A stretch of 64,000 bases of DNA from Ignatzschineria cameli (GTDB lineage: Bacteria; Pseudomonadota; Gammaproteobacteria; Cardiobacteriales; Wohlfahrtiimonadaceae). The stretch lies in contig NZ_QEWW01000006.1 of NCBI RefSeq assembly GCF_003121895.1, positions 1 through 64,000 on the forward strand, in the 5' to 3' direction. A program made the position numbers and the translations under genes. The notes beneath the pieces are model-generated. The model made no database searches, was not told where the DNA came from, and saw only the letters and a program-made list of their open reading frames with translations. Shown in pieces: positions 55,817 to 64,000 of the stretch (position 1 is its first letter; each line of letters begins with the position of its first letter).

Positions 55817-58006
55817 ATGGCCAAATTTTATGTAACCTGTGCTCAAGGGTTAGCCCCCTATGTGAAGGAGGAGTTGATCGCATTGGGGATCGATGCAGTT
55901 GAAGCGGGAACCGGTGTTGAGTTTCAGGGAGAGATCAAAGATGCCTATCAGGCATGCTTATGGACTCGTTGTGGCTCTCGTCTCCTCTTAGAACTGAAGT
56001 CGGGTTATTTTCAGTCTCTCGATCAACTCCACAAAGAACTGACCCTTTTCCCTTGGTCAACCCATATGCGTGAGACCGATACCTTTGCCACAAAGGTGAC
56101 CGCACGGCGCGCAGGAAATATTCATACCCACTTTGCAGCGCTTCGGGTTAAAGATGCGATTGTCGATTACTTTAATGATCTGATGGGCTGTCGCCCGAAT
56201 GTAGATCTTGATGCGCCCGATCTTCGTTTCTATCTCCATATCTTTGAAAACCGTTATACCCTTTATCTCGATTTTAGTGGAGAGCCCCTTCATAAGCGAG
56301 GTTTTAGAAGTGAGCAGGGAGCAGCGCCGATTAAAGAGAATTTAGCAGCGGCGCTCCTCTATCGCTCTCAATGGCCGGCAAAAGCGGCGGAGGATCAAGA
56401 TTTTATCGATCCTCTGTGTGGTGCAGGAACGATCCTGATCGAAGCGGCATTGATGGCAAGAGATATTGCTCCAGGACTCTATCGTTCTCACTTTGGTTTT
56501 ATGGGCTGGCGCCTCTTTAAACCGGCGGAGTGGGAAGCGGTCCTACAAGAAGCAAAAGCGAGAGCTGCTGCCGGTAAAGCGCGATATAAAGGGCGATTGA
56601 TTGGGGTTGAGCGTAGCTCAATGATGATCGGGATTACAAAAGCGAATGCGGATCGTGCCGGCGTTCTACCCAATATGGCTTTCAAGCAGATGAGCTTTCA
56701 GGAGTATCCTCGAGATCCCGCACTCAAAGCGGGTCTTATTGTCACCAATCCTCCTTATGGTGAACGTTTAGGAGAGAAGAGTCTCTTGATGGAGACCTAT
56801 CGTGATTTGGGGGATTTCCTCCGCCAGTATGAAGGGTTTACCGCTGGTGTTATTACTTCTGATCCCGAGCTTGGGCGTGTCATGGGCATTAAAGCGGAGC
56901 GCATTAATAAATTTTGGAATGGTCCGCTCAATTGTGTCTATCTCCAATTTCAGATTGATGAGCATTACTTTGTCGATCGGGAAAAGGCGGATCACAATGA
57001 GCAGCGTCTTGAACGTGAAGCGCTCTTTGAAGAGGGGGGCGAATCCTTTTTTAATCGCTTAACAAAAAATTATCGTCATTTATCTCGTTGGGCGGAGCGG
57101 GAAGGAATTGAAGCTTATCGCCTCTATGATGCCGATATTCCCGAATTTAATGTTGCAATCGATCTCTATAAAGATCAGGTTGTTATTTATGAGTATGAAG
57201 CACCTTCGACAATCAAAAAAGAGGTTGCCGAATCACGCTTTATGAAGGTTGTTCAGATTACCCCTTTAGTACTCGATCATATCGCTGTTGATAAGATCCA
57301 TATTAAGCGTCGTCAGGTTCAGAAAGGGCGACAGCAATATGAGCGTTATGGTGAAGAGGGGCATCTATTTGAGGTCCGAGAGAAAGAGGCGCGCCTTTTA
57401 GTCAATCTGACCGACTATTTAGATACAGGATTATTCTTAGATCACCGTGAGGTACGATTTAAGATTGGAAGAGAGGCGAAGCGGAAACGTTTCTTAAATC
57501 TTTTCTGCTATACCGCAAGTGCGACAGTTCATGCGGCAAATGGAGGCGCTTCGGAGACACTCTCCGTGGATCTTTCACGCACTTATTTGAGTTGGGCGGA
57601 TAAAAACCTAGCATTAAATGGGCATTTTGCCGGACATGAATTGGTGCAAGCGGATGTGCTTGAGTGGTTGAAAGCGCAAGTGGAGACCTTGCGACAGAAG
57701 CCCTTAATGGCACGTAATAAGGATAAGTTTGATCTTATCTTTATGGATCCTCCAACATTTTCAAATTCAAAGAGAATGGAGGGGGTATTAGATATTCAAC
57801 GAGATCATACACAACTGATTACTGATGCGATGAGGCTATTAGTAAGCGATGGCGAGTTGCTGTTTTCAACTAACTTACGAGGATTTCGTCTAGATCCTCA
57901 GCTCAATGAGTTGTTTGAAATCGTTGATATCTCTAGAGCAACATTGCCTTTAGATTTTAAGAAAAGGCCAAAGATACGACAATGTTTTATAATTAAGCAT
58001 AAATAA
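55817..58006 (+). CDS. rlmL: Bifunctional 23S rRNA methyltransferase RlmKL
   Basis: A 729-aa fusion that methylates G2445 (N2) and G2069 (N7) of 23S rRNA. N-terminal THUMP domain (about 45-155), first Rossmann methyltransferase (about 160-385) with DPLCGAGTILIEAALMA and the catalytic TNPPYGERLG, then a second one (about 440-729) with FLNLFCYTASATVHAANGGA, SVDLSRTYLSWA and FMDPPTFSNS. Size is close to E. coli RlmL (702 aa). Single gene. Confidence 0.96.
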   Translation: MAKFYVTCAQGLAPYVKEELIALGIDAVEAGTGVEFQGEIKDAYQACLWTRCGSRLLLELKSGYFQSLDQLHKELTLFPWSTHMRETDTFATKVTARRAGNIHTHFAALRVKDAIVDYFNDLMGCRPNVDLDAPDLRFYLHIFENRYTLYLDFSGEPLHKRGFRSEQGAAPIKENLAAALLYRSQWPAKAAEDQDFIDPLCGAGTILIEAALMARDIAPGLYRSHFGFMGWRLFKPAEWEAVLQEAKARAAAGKARYKGRLIGVERSSMMIGITKANADRAGVLPNMAFKQMSFQEYPRDPALKAGLIVTNPPYGERLGEKSLLMETYRDLGDFLRQYEGFTAGVITSDPELGRVMGIKAERINKFWNGPLNCVYLQFQIDEHYFVDREKADHNEQRLEREALFEEGGESFFNRLTKNYRHLSRWAEREGIEAYRLYDADIPEFNVAIDLYKDQVVIYEYEAPSTIKKEVAESRFMKVVQITPLVLDHIAVDKIHIKRRQVQKGRQQYERYGEEGHLFEVREKEARLLVNLTDYLDTGLFLDHREVRFKIGREAKRKRFLNLFCYTASATVHAANGGASETLSVDLSRTYLSWADKNLALNGHFAGHELVQADVLEWLKAQVETLRQKPLMARNKDKFDLIFMDPPTFSNSKRMEGVLDIQRDHTQLITDAMRLLVSDGELLFSTNLRGFRLDPQLNELFEIVDISRATLPLDFKKRPKIRQCFIIKHK

Positions 58007-58158
58007 AGTTTTGTGATTAAGTTTTTGTGATTATTTAATAATATAAATAAAGAAGCATATAAATATAGTATATAATCTTAATCAGGTGACTATTTTTATA
58101 TGATGAAAATCAGACGCATAACTTAAATAGTCATTATTATTGAATGGAGAAAAAAGTG

Positions 58159-58494
58159 ATGAAAGAGATAGATTTAAATTTAAATGGATTAACAATTGAT
58201 AAGATGGAGAATCTTATTACTGAATTGAGTCAAGAGATTGAGACACGTCGCGCGGCGGAAGCTGAGCAGGTTCGTAAAGAGATTGAGAAATTACTCGATC
58301 ATTCAGGACTCTCATTCCATGATGTATTCAAGGATAAAGTCGATCGTAAAGGTCGTAAAGTTCCGATGAAATATGGTAATCCTGATAACCCAGAGCAGCT
58401 CTGGAGTGGTCGCGGTAAGATGCCTCTTTGGATGAAAGAGAAGGTTGAAGCAGGCGCTAAAAAAGAAGATTTTTTATTACCTGAGTTTCGTTAA
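58159..58494 (+). CDS. H-NS-family nucleoid protein
   Basis: A 111-aa histone-like nucleoid structuring protein: N-terminal coiled coil (MENLITELSQEIETRRAAEA, EQVRKEIEKLL) for dimerisation and a C-terminal DNA-binding part MKYGNPDNPEQLWSGRGKMP with LWMKEKVEAG, where WSGRGKMP is the minor-groove loop of the BpH3/HvrA-like branch. Such proteins silence AT-rich, often foreign DNA; AT-rich accessory genes such as the AIPR gene would be natural targets. The ATG after GGAG is used; an earlier one adds five residues. Confidence 0.9.
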   Translation: MKEIDLNLNGLTIDKMENLITELSQEIETRRAAEAEQVRKEIEKLLDHSGLSFHDVFKDKVDRKGRKVPMKYGNPDNPEQLWSGRGKMPLWMKEKVEAGAKKEDFLLPEFR

Positions 58495-58678
58495 TTATCA
58501 TCTTCACTAATAACAATTGTTAATTACACTTGTTAATTGATGAAAGACCTGATTATCGCTAATGACATTATTCTTTACGATTGATCAGGATTTGATTTGA
58601 GAGATTTAAATCTGAATATTTAAACCTCAAGATTGATCATTGAAGATTGAATATTTTAAATTGAGAATTGGGATCTAA

Positions 58679-59611
58679 TCATTGTGAGCTATGTTGTTTG
58701 GGCATATCTGACAATATTAGATCCCATTTTATTGTCTCGGTAAAAAATATTTCCCGCTCTGATTCTACATCTAAGATAGTCAGCGTTAAGTGATCAGCGC
58801 TCTTTTGAGGCAGATAGAGCGCAAGAGAGTGGATATTATTATTGAAGGATCGGGTGCCGGCATAGAGCTTTCCTGCCTTAAGATCACCATAGAGCGCCTG
58901 TTCGATAGGGTCGATCTCAAGAGACTTTAACCCCTGTAGCCCTCGACCATCTGCTTTGAGGTAGGCCTCTTTTGTGGACCAGAGCAGAAAGAAGCGCTTC
59001 TGTTGCGCTTTTGTAAGCGAAGCGGGAAGATCGATTCTATGGAGAATTCTATTAAGAGGACGAGGAGTTGAGGGCTCTAAAATCCAGGCAATTTCAAGAG
59101 GAGAGAAGGTTCTTTGCAGTAAGGCTGCAAAGCTTTTTCGAGGCTGAATGCTCTCAAGATCGATACCGATAATATTCTCTTTCTCTCCAATAAGCGAAGC
59201 ATTTTGATCACTATAATACCCTCGCGGTAAGAAGTTTGCTGTTTCGAATCTGCCTATTTGCGTCTCTATTTGTATCTCTAAGTGAGCTTCTAAGTGAGTT
59301 GTCCTATGAGGCAAGATGATAACCGCAACGGCATCTTCTGTATGGGTGAGATTAAAGTGGAAAGGCGCGTTGAGAAAATAGGGTTTTTGATGTTTATTAT
59401 AAGCGATATCAGGGAGCCCGTTGAGTTTCGGCGCATAATATCGTTGGAGCGAAGAGAGAAGAAGCGCTCGGCTCATGAGATAGGTAAGGCGTCGCTTCTC
59501 TCCTAAGTGGGGGAGGAGAAATTGTGGATATCGCCATTCTGCCCAAGCGGTTGTCTTTGGATTGATCTCCATAACGGCGATCAATGGCGCCATTGATCCC
59601 TGATGACTCAT
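58679..59611 (-). CDS. 4'-phosphopantetheinyl transferase, Sfp-type
   Basis: A 310-aa enzyme that attaches phosphopantetheine from CoA to carrier-protein serines. NLTHTEDAVAVI, GIDLESIQPRK with the Mg2+ Asp/Glu, and LWSTKEAYLKADGRGL are diagnostic. A segment of about 45 residues between VAVI and IGIDLE (with LEAHLEIQIETQIGRFE) is an insertion not usual for the family. The ATG nine bases after the adenosyltransferase stop is used. No NRPS or PKS genes are in the window, so its carrier protein is elsewhere. Confidence 0.9.
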   Translation of the reverse strand: MSHQGSMAPLIAVMEINPKTTAWAEWRYPQFLLPHLGEKRRLTYLMSRALLLSSLQRYYAPKLNGLPDIAYNKHQKPYFLNAPFHFNLTHTEDAVAVIILPHRTTHLEAHLEIQIETQIGRFETANFLPRGYYSDQNASLIGEKENIIGIDLESIQPRKSFAALLQRTFSPLEIAWILEPSTPRPLNRILHRIDLPASLTKAQQKRFFLLWSTKEAYLKADGRGLQGLKSLEIDPIEQALYGDLKAGKLYAGTRSFNNNIHSLALYLPQKSADHLTLTILDVESEREIFFTETIKWDLILSDMPKQHSSQ

Positions 59612-59620
59612 CAATCTCCC

Positions 59621-60205
59621 TTAACCTTCAACAAGCTCTTTTTGCCAAAAAATCTCTGCACTGCCATCCTCTTTAGCGATCATTCTTGCGGTTACAAAGA
59701 AGTAATCAGAGAGGCGGTTGAGAAATTTCAAAGAGTGAGGATTGAGCGGATCGCGACTATTGAGCTCCCAAAGAGCGCGCTCTACTTTACGGCTAATTGC
59801 ACGAATATAGTGAGTTTTTGCCACAAGAGGCGCACCACCTGGGAGGATAAATTCCTTGAGGGGAGAGAGCTGCTCATTATAGAGAGTTAACCACTCCTCT
59901 AACTGAATCACCGCCTCTTCCGTAATCAACTCGGTTCCCGGCATAGAGAGTTCGCCACCAAGATTGAAGAGCTGATGCTGTACAGTTGACCACTCTCTAA
60001 TAATTTGGACATAGAGGGATAAATCATCGGTTTTCAGTGCCTCATTCATATCGGCGATACCGATACCAATAAGTGAATTGAGCTCATCAATCAGGCCGAT
60101 TGTTTCAATACGAGGATGATACTTTTCAAGACGAATATTGCCGGCAATTCCGGTTGTGCCGCTATCGCCTGTTTTAGTGACAATTTTTGATAAGCGATTA
60201 CCCAT
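59621..60205 (-). CDS. pduO: Cob(I)alamin adenosyltransferase, PduO-type
   Basis: A 194-aa enzyme that makes adenosylcobalamin from cob(I)alamin and ATP. TKTGDSGTTGIAG is the ATP-binding opening; ETIGLIDELNSLIG, ARDPLN-like SRDPLNPHSLKFLNRLSDYFF and RKVERALWEL are family core. First gene of a two-gene operon with the Sfp-type transferase. It implies an AdoCbl-using enzyme elsewhere; MetH itself uses methylcobalamin and is broken here. Confidence 0.93.
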   Translation of the reverse strand: MGNRLSKIVTKTGDSGTTGIAGNIRLEKYHPRIETIGLIDELNSLIGIGIADMNEALKTDDLSLYVQIIREWSTVQHQLFNLGGELSMPGTELITEEAVIQLEEWLTLYNEQLSPLKEFILPGGAPLVAKTHYIRAISRKVERALWELNSRDPLNPHSLKFLNRLSDYFFVTARMIAKEDGSAEIFWQKELVEG

Positions 60206-60361
60206 AATAATTCTCCTATTTGTAAGTCATAAGATCGTTCACCAAACGACCTAAGATTGAGCTTCTCTAGTTCCTCTAATTTAACATGTTACTGCTGAGA
60301 TCTACCACACTTTCCTCGTTTCTTCTTTTCACTTCTAATCTCTACTATTTAAAGGAGATCG

Positions 60362-61234
60362 CTACGGGAGATAGTTGAGAAAGAGACCGATAAAGAGCGT
60401 TAATCCCACCCAATTGTTATGAATAAATGCTTTAAAACAGTTTAGGCGATCGTGATCTTTAATTAGTTTAATCTGATAATAGAACAAGCCGATGACAATA
60501 AAGATCGAGCCTAGAAAGTAGGGAGTTAAATTTTCAATAGCACTGATGGTGACCAGCAGTAGGCTCATCACGGTCTGTAGCGCGATAATAATGTAGTAAT
60601 CCTTCTTTCCGAGCCAAGATTCAAAGAGCAGGGCGGAAGATTTGATATTGATCGATTTATCATCTTCCCGATCACTCATCGCATATTCTGTATCGTAGAT
60701 TAAGGTCCAGAGAATATTGGTAATAAAGAGGAGATAAGCAGTTAAGGGTAGGGATCCTTGAATCTCCATAAAAGCCATCGGAATGCCAAAGGCGAATGCA
60801 ACGCCAAGATGGGCTTGCGGTAGGGAGTGAAAGCGCTTCATAAAGGGGTAGGAGAGGGCAATCAAGAGCGCCGGGATAGCTAATAAGATTGTCTTAAAAG
60901 AGAGAAAGAGCGCCAATATTGCGGCAATAACAATAAGCAGTAGCAGGAGTGATACAGCCTCTTTTGTGGTAACTTTCCCTGAGGTTAAGGGGCGATCCTT
61001 TGTTCTCTCTACAAATTTATCGATATCACGATCTGCGATATCATTGATAACACAGCCGGCAGAACGCATCACAAAGACCCCTAACATAAATATAATCAAT
61101 ACCTTTGCAGAGGGAAGGCCATCACTCGCGATCCAAATTCCCCATAAAGTCGGCCACATAAGTAGATAGCTGCCGATCGGCTTTTCGACGCGCATCAGTT
61201 GAAGGTAGTAGGGAATATTTTGGATCTTTAGCAT
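60362..61234 (-). CDS. ubiA: 4-hydroxybenzoate polyprenyltransferase
   Basis: A 290-aa membrane enzyme that prenylates 4-hydroxybenzoate in ubiquinone synthesis. Two Asp-rich motifs are seen: NDIADRDIDKFVERTKDRPL and DTEYAMSDREDDKSI. RPIGSYLLMWPTLWGIW-like VEKPIGSYLLMWPTLWGIWI opens it. About eight or nine helices. Standard size. Single gene; ubiC is not adjacent. Confidence 0.95.
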   Translation of the reverse strand: MLKIQNIPYYLQLMRVEKPIGSYLLMWPTLWGIWIASDGLPSAKVLIIFMLGVFVMRSAGCVINDIADRDIDKFVERTKDRPLTSGKVTTKEAVSLLLLLIVIAAILALFLSFKTILLAIPALLIALSYPFMKRFHSLPQAHLGVAFAFGIPMAFMEIQGSLPLTAYLLFITNILWTLIYDTEYAMSDREDDKSINIKSSALLFESWLGKKDYYIIIALQTVMSLLLVTISAIENLTPYFLGSIFIVIGLFYYQIKLIKDHDRLNCFKAFIHNNWVGLTLFIGLFLNYLP

Positions 61235-61482
61235 GGTTAAGGCTCTCTTCTTCTATTGGTAGATGATATTTTCTGTATGTTATCGGGATCTCTTAAGCTC
61301 ACCTTTGCTCTTTGATAGGCGAGATCCGTGATCAGATAGATCGATCATGAATCTCCTTAGTATAGTGGTTTCAGCCATGATTTTCAGCTCTACTTCAAGG
61401 AAGAGGCACGGGGCTTTATCGTAGTTTTTGGGGGAGTATGGTAGAGTATTTGCACTATTTCCCTTTTTTAGAGAGTCGATAA

Positions 61483-62457
61483 ATGATTGATACTGCTCAT
61501 ATTACGATCGCACCATCTTTTAAACCCTTCACTTTTAGTGCTGCAACTTTAGCGCGCCTTTCAGAGAGTTGCGCCTATCCTCTTTTTGGGGAGAAGATTC
61601 TCTTTGGTATTCGTGCCGGGAAGTTAGTGGATGCGCCCTATGGGAAGTGGTTGCCGGCGGTGACACTGGTAGAGAATGAACTCGATGGAGAGAATTTGCG
61701 CTGCCTATTGGGTATCTGGAATCGTACAACGGGAGAGATTGCACTCTTTCCGGCATCGACTATTCCCCATATATCATGGCAAGAGAAGCAGATTGCAACA
61801 CCTGAGAAGCAGATTGCTAATGCTTTAGGTAGTGGTGCTTATCACTATCTTGTTGGTGCACATGAACCGAATCATCGTCCATTTGAGGAGGGTGCATTTC
61901 GTTTAAGTCGCGCGCAACCGGTGCTTGCTTGGCGCTTTTATCAATCGAATCATCAATATCGATTAAATTGTGCGACAGCAACGCTTTCAGTGGTTAATGA
62001 TCATATTCATAGTGCGCAGAGTGAGTTGAAACCGGATGGAATCTCATTTTCCTCTGCAGGTTGTCAGGTCATTGAAGGGGATCATCGTCCGCCGGCAATG
62101 CCGACAGGATGGTATCAGCAGTTTCGAATCTATGCCGGGCAATCGGCGATGCCATCACCTTTAGAGATCGGGCTCTCTTATCGTTATCTTTTAACTCATG
62201 CACGCCACTTAGAGGCGATCAGTCAAGGTGATTGTTCATTACGACTCCTTCAAGGCTCTGTGGGAATGCCGGTTCGACAGTTACAAGAAGCTTTGATGCA
62301 ACGACAATTCTTAGATGAGGCGCAGATCGACAAAGGGATCTTTAATGGTGCAACGGCAGCGGCGCTCTATCAATATCAGAAAGCAGAGGCGCTACGGGCA
62401 GATGGGATTGCAGCAGAACAGGATTTAAAAAAGCTTGGCATTAAACCCCATTTTTAA
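61483..62457 (+). CDS. Protein with C-terminal peptidoglycan-binding domain
   Basis: A 324-aa protein. Residues about 250-320 form a PG_binding_1 domain (GMPVRQLQEALMQRQFLDEA, GIFNGATAAALYQYQKAEAL, DGIAAEQDLKKLGI). The N-terminal 240 residues are not recognised; SSAGCQVIEGDH with a lone motif like GxxCxxI and WYQQF hints at a cysteine active site, as in some YkuD-neighbour or DUF882-type proteins, but I would not name an activity. No signal peptide is visible, which is odd for a wall-binding protein. Confidence 0.7.
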   Translation: MIDTAHITIAPSFKPFTFSAATLARLSESCAYPLFGEKILFGIRAGKLVDAPYGKWLPAVTLVENELDGENLRCLLGIWNRTTGEIALFPASTIPHISWQEKQIATPEKQIANALGSGAYHYLVGAHEPNHRPFEEGAFRLSRAQPVLAWRFYQSNHQYRLNCATATLSVVNDHIHSAQSELKPDGISFSSAGCQVIEGDHRPPAMPTGWYQQFRIYAGQSAMPSPLEIGLSYRYLLTHARHLEAISQGDCSLRLLQGSVGMPVRQLQEALMQRQFLDEAQIDKGIFNGATAAALYQYQKAEALRADGIAAEQDLKKLGIKPHF

Positions 62458-62751
62458 GACGCCCGCTAGACTTAATATGTGGCAGATTTAAATGCGGCAG
62501 ATTTAATATTGATCAGTGGTTATTGATTAATTAATGGTGAAGATGATGTCATCACTAATCTTGTTGGTTTTGCTAGCTCTGCTGATTATTGCTGATATGA
62601 CTGATATGGCTGTTCTTGCGGCTACTGTTGAAATTAATATTGTGGTATTGAGAATTGTAGTATCGAGATATTTTGAGGGAGTGGGCGTAGGGCGATCGTG
62701 ATCGATTGTATGTGATTGATTGGATGCATTAGGAAGAAGTTGAGGTCAAGA

Positions 62752-64000
62752 ATGAAGAGATTCAATTGGTTTTGGAATATTCCTTTTGTGCAGATGCTGC
62801 AAGGTTATAATCTGCACAAATTACGGCAAGATCTAATGGGAGGATTGACAGTCGGGATGATTGCTGTGCCGCTGTCGATGGCATTAGCAATCAATACTGG
62901 CGTTGCGCCGCAATATGGGCTCTACACTTCTATTGTTGCCGGATTTTTTATCGCCATTTGTGGGGGCTCACGTTTTAATATCTCCGGACCTACTGCCGCA
63001 TTTATTGTTATTTTGCAGCCGATTACCAGTCAATATGGTTTAACGGGTCTGATCTTAGCTACAAGTATGGCGGGGGTTATCTTAGTTTTGATGGGGCTAT
63101 TTCGGGTTGGCAGAATGATTCACTATGTGCCTTACCCGGTAACGGCAGGATTTAGTACCGGTATTGCGATTGTGATTGCGATGACGCAGATCCCCGATCT
63201 TCTAGGGATCAATGATCCGCTTCAAGCAGATGGTTTTATTGAACGAATCATCATTATTTTTCAGATGCTTCCCCGGCTCTCGGCGGTGGATCTTGGCTTG
63301 GGGCTCTTTACGCTTGCGGGCTTAATTATTTTGCCAAAGTTTTTTCACCGGATGCCACCTCACCTTATTGTTTTAGGAATCAGTGCGTTAGTCGGGGTCT
63401 TTCTTGCGCAGATGGGATTTGAGTTTCGGACAATCTACTCCGTCTTCAGTTATGAACATCATGGAGAGATCTATCAAGGGATTCCAAGCTTTCTACCGGA
63501 ATTTAGAGCGCCTTGGATCGATGCAGAAGGGGAGAGTATTCTCTCGTTTAAATTGGTTCAAGAACTCTTGCCGAGTGCTTTTGTGATCGCCGTTTTAGGG
63601 GCGATTGAATCACTACTTTGCTCTGTTGTTGCCGATGGGATGAAGAATACGCGTCACAATCCAAATGCGGAGTTGATTGGGCAGGGAGTTGGAAATATTG
63701 TCGCGCCCTGTTTTGGGGGCTTTGCCGCCACAGCTGCACTTGCTCGAACAGCTGCGAATATTCGTGCCGGCGGAAATACCCCCGTTGCCGGCATTATCCA
63801 TGCCCTCTTTGTTCTATTAACCTTACTCTTTTTTGCAAAATTATTGGGCTATCTCCCAATGGCAAGCCTTGGGGCGATGTTGTTGATGGTCGCTTGGAGT
63901 ATGGCGGATGTTCGTTACTTTAAAGAGACAGTAAAGATGGCGCCGAGGGCCGATTTAGCGGTGCTCTTTAGCTGCTTAATCTTAACTGTTGTGTTTGATA
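62752..64000 (+). CDS. SulP-family anion transporter (partial)
   Basis: The first ~416 codons of a SulP/SLC26 transporter cut by the window end. LRQDLMGGLTVGMIAVPLSM, YGLYTSIVAGFF, GGSRFNISGPTAAF and GAIESLLCSVVADGM are the conserved membrane signatures. The N-terminal start MKRFNWFWNIPF has GAGG upstream. Members carry sulfate, bicarbonate or dicarboxylates (E. coli DauA). The C-terminal STAS domain, if present, lies beyond the window. Confidence 0.9.
   Translation, partial: MKRFNWFWNIPFVQMLQGYNLHKLRQDLMGGLTVGMIAVPLSMALAINTGVAPQYGLYTSIVAGFFIAICGGSRFNISGPTAAFIVILQPITSQYGLTGLILATSMAGVILVLMGLFRVGRMIHYVPYPVTAGFSTGIAIVIAMTQIPDLLGINDPLQADGFIERIIIIFQMLPRLSAVDLGLGLFTLAGLIILPKFFHRMPPHLIVLGISALVGVFLAQMGFEFRTIYSVFSYEHHGEIYQGIPSFLPEFRAPWIDAEGESILSFKLVQELLPSAFVIAVLGAIESLLCSVVADGMKNTRHNPNAELIGQGVGNIVAPCFGGFAATAALARTAANIRAGGNTPVAGIIHALFVLLTLLFFAKLLGYLPMASLGAMLLMVAWSMADVRYFKETVKMAPRADLAVLFSCLILTVVFD

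Overview
The window reads as chromosomal DNA of a moderately AT-rich gammaproteobacterium. Gene content (YjcH/ActP, HemN, PykA, ModABC, EptA with a PmrAB-like pair, YgiB/YgiC, RlmKL, a C-terminal-type H-NS, UbiA) points to that class. The reduced, host-associated flavour suggests the Ignatzschineria/Wohlfahrtiimonas (Cardiobacteriales) neighbourhood; that placement is inference from memory, not a database result.

Layout. 0-0.5 kb: end of an rRNA operon (5S, terminator) and the first cluster of a dispersed repeat. 0.5-8.5 kb: nfo, a YiaC-like acetyltransferase, yjcH-actP, hemN, pykA, tRNA-Ser(UGA). 8.7-12.2 kb: a Ser-rich lipoprotein, an MHS transporter, panD. 12.2-15.7 kb: a decayed defence island around a second tRNA-Ser(UGA): an HsdS tail, a frameshifted nuclease-like fragment, an intact Mrr-like nuclease with a zinc ribbon, a NYN/OST-HTH protein and an unknown membrane protein. 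15.9-24.5 kb: modCBA-type ABC transporter, secreted phosphatase, marC, and an eptA-pmrA-pmrB-like operon followed by a triple 182-bp tandem array. 24.6-31.9 kb: cysK divergent from a CymR-like Rrf2 regulator, ygiBC, trhA, an orphan metQ, a 2OG-Fe oxygenase. 32.4-38.4 kb: lldD and a damaged methionine locus: metF with a frameshift and metH lacking its first ~456 codons, with two SAM-I riboswitches pointing away from each other between them. 38.4-41.4 kb: an AT-rich AIPR phage-defence gene plus 1.2 kb of gene-poor DNA. 41.4-54.3 kb: proP, mgtE, a nitroreductase divergent from a LysR regulator, a CopY/CopA copper operon with a cop-box operator, an NSS symporter, a succinyl-CoA:acetate CoA-transferase. 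54.3-64 kb: a 1.5-kb gene-free stretch with palindromes and tandem repeats, rlmKL, an H-NS-like protein, PduO-type adenosyltransferase with an Sfp-type transferase, ubiA, a peptidoglycan-binding-domain protein and the start of a SulP transporter.

Three things stand out. First, about 29 copies of a 47-bp imperfect palindrome lie between genes in two subtypes (A: CTGCGGG...CCCGCRG; B: TTGCCGG...CCGGCAA). B reverse-complemented aligns base for base with A (31 of 47 identical in one pair), and the stem differences compensate each other; they often alternate in inverted orientation, so this looks like a BIME-like family I do not recognise. Second, the metF/metH region shows an apparent capture: a SAM-I riboswitch now sits in front of a small lipoprotein gene while the metH remnant downstream has lost its 5' part and probably its promoter. 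Third, copper export is controlled by a CopY-type repressor with a perfect TACANNTGTA box, a circuit best known from lactic-acid bacteria and enterococci.
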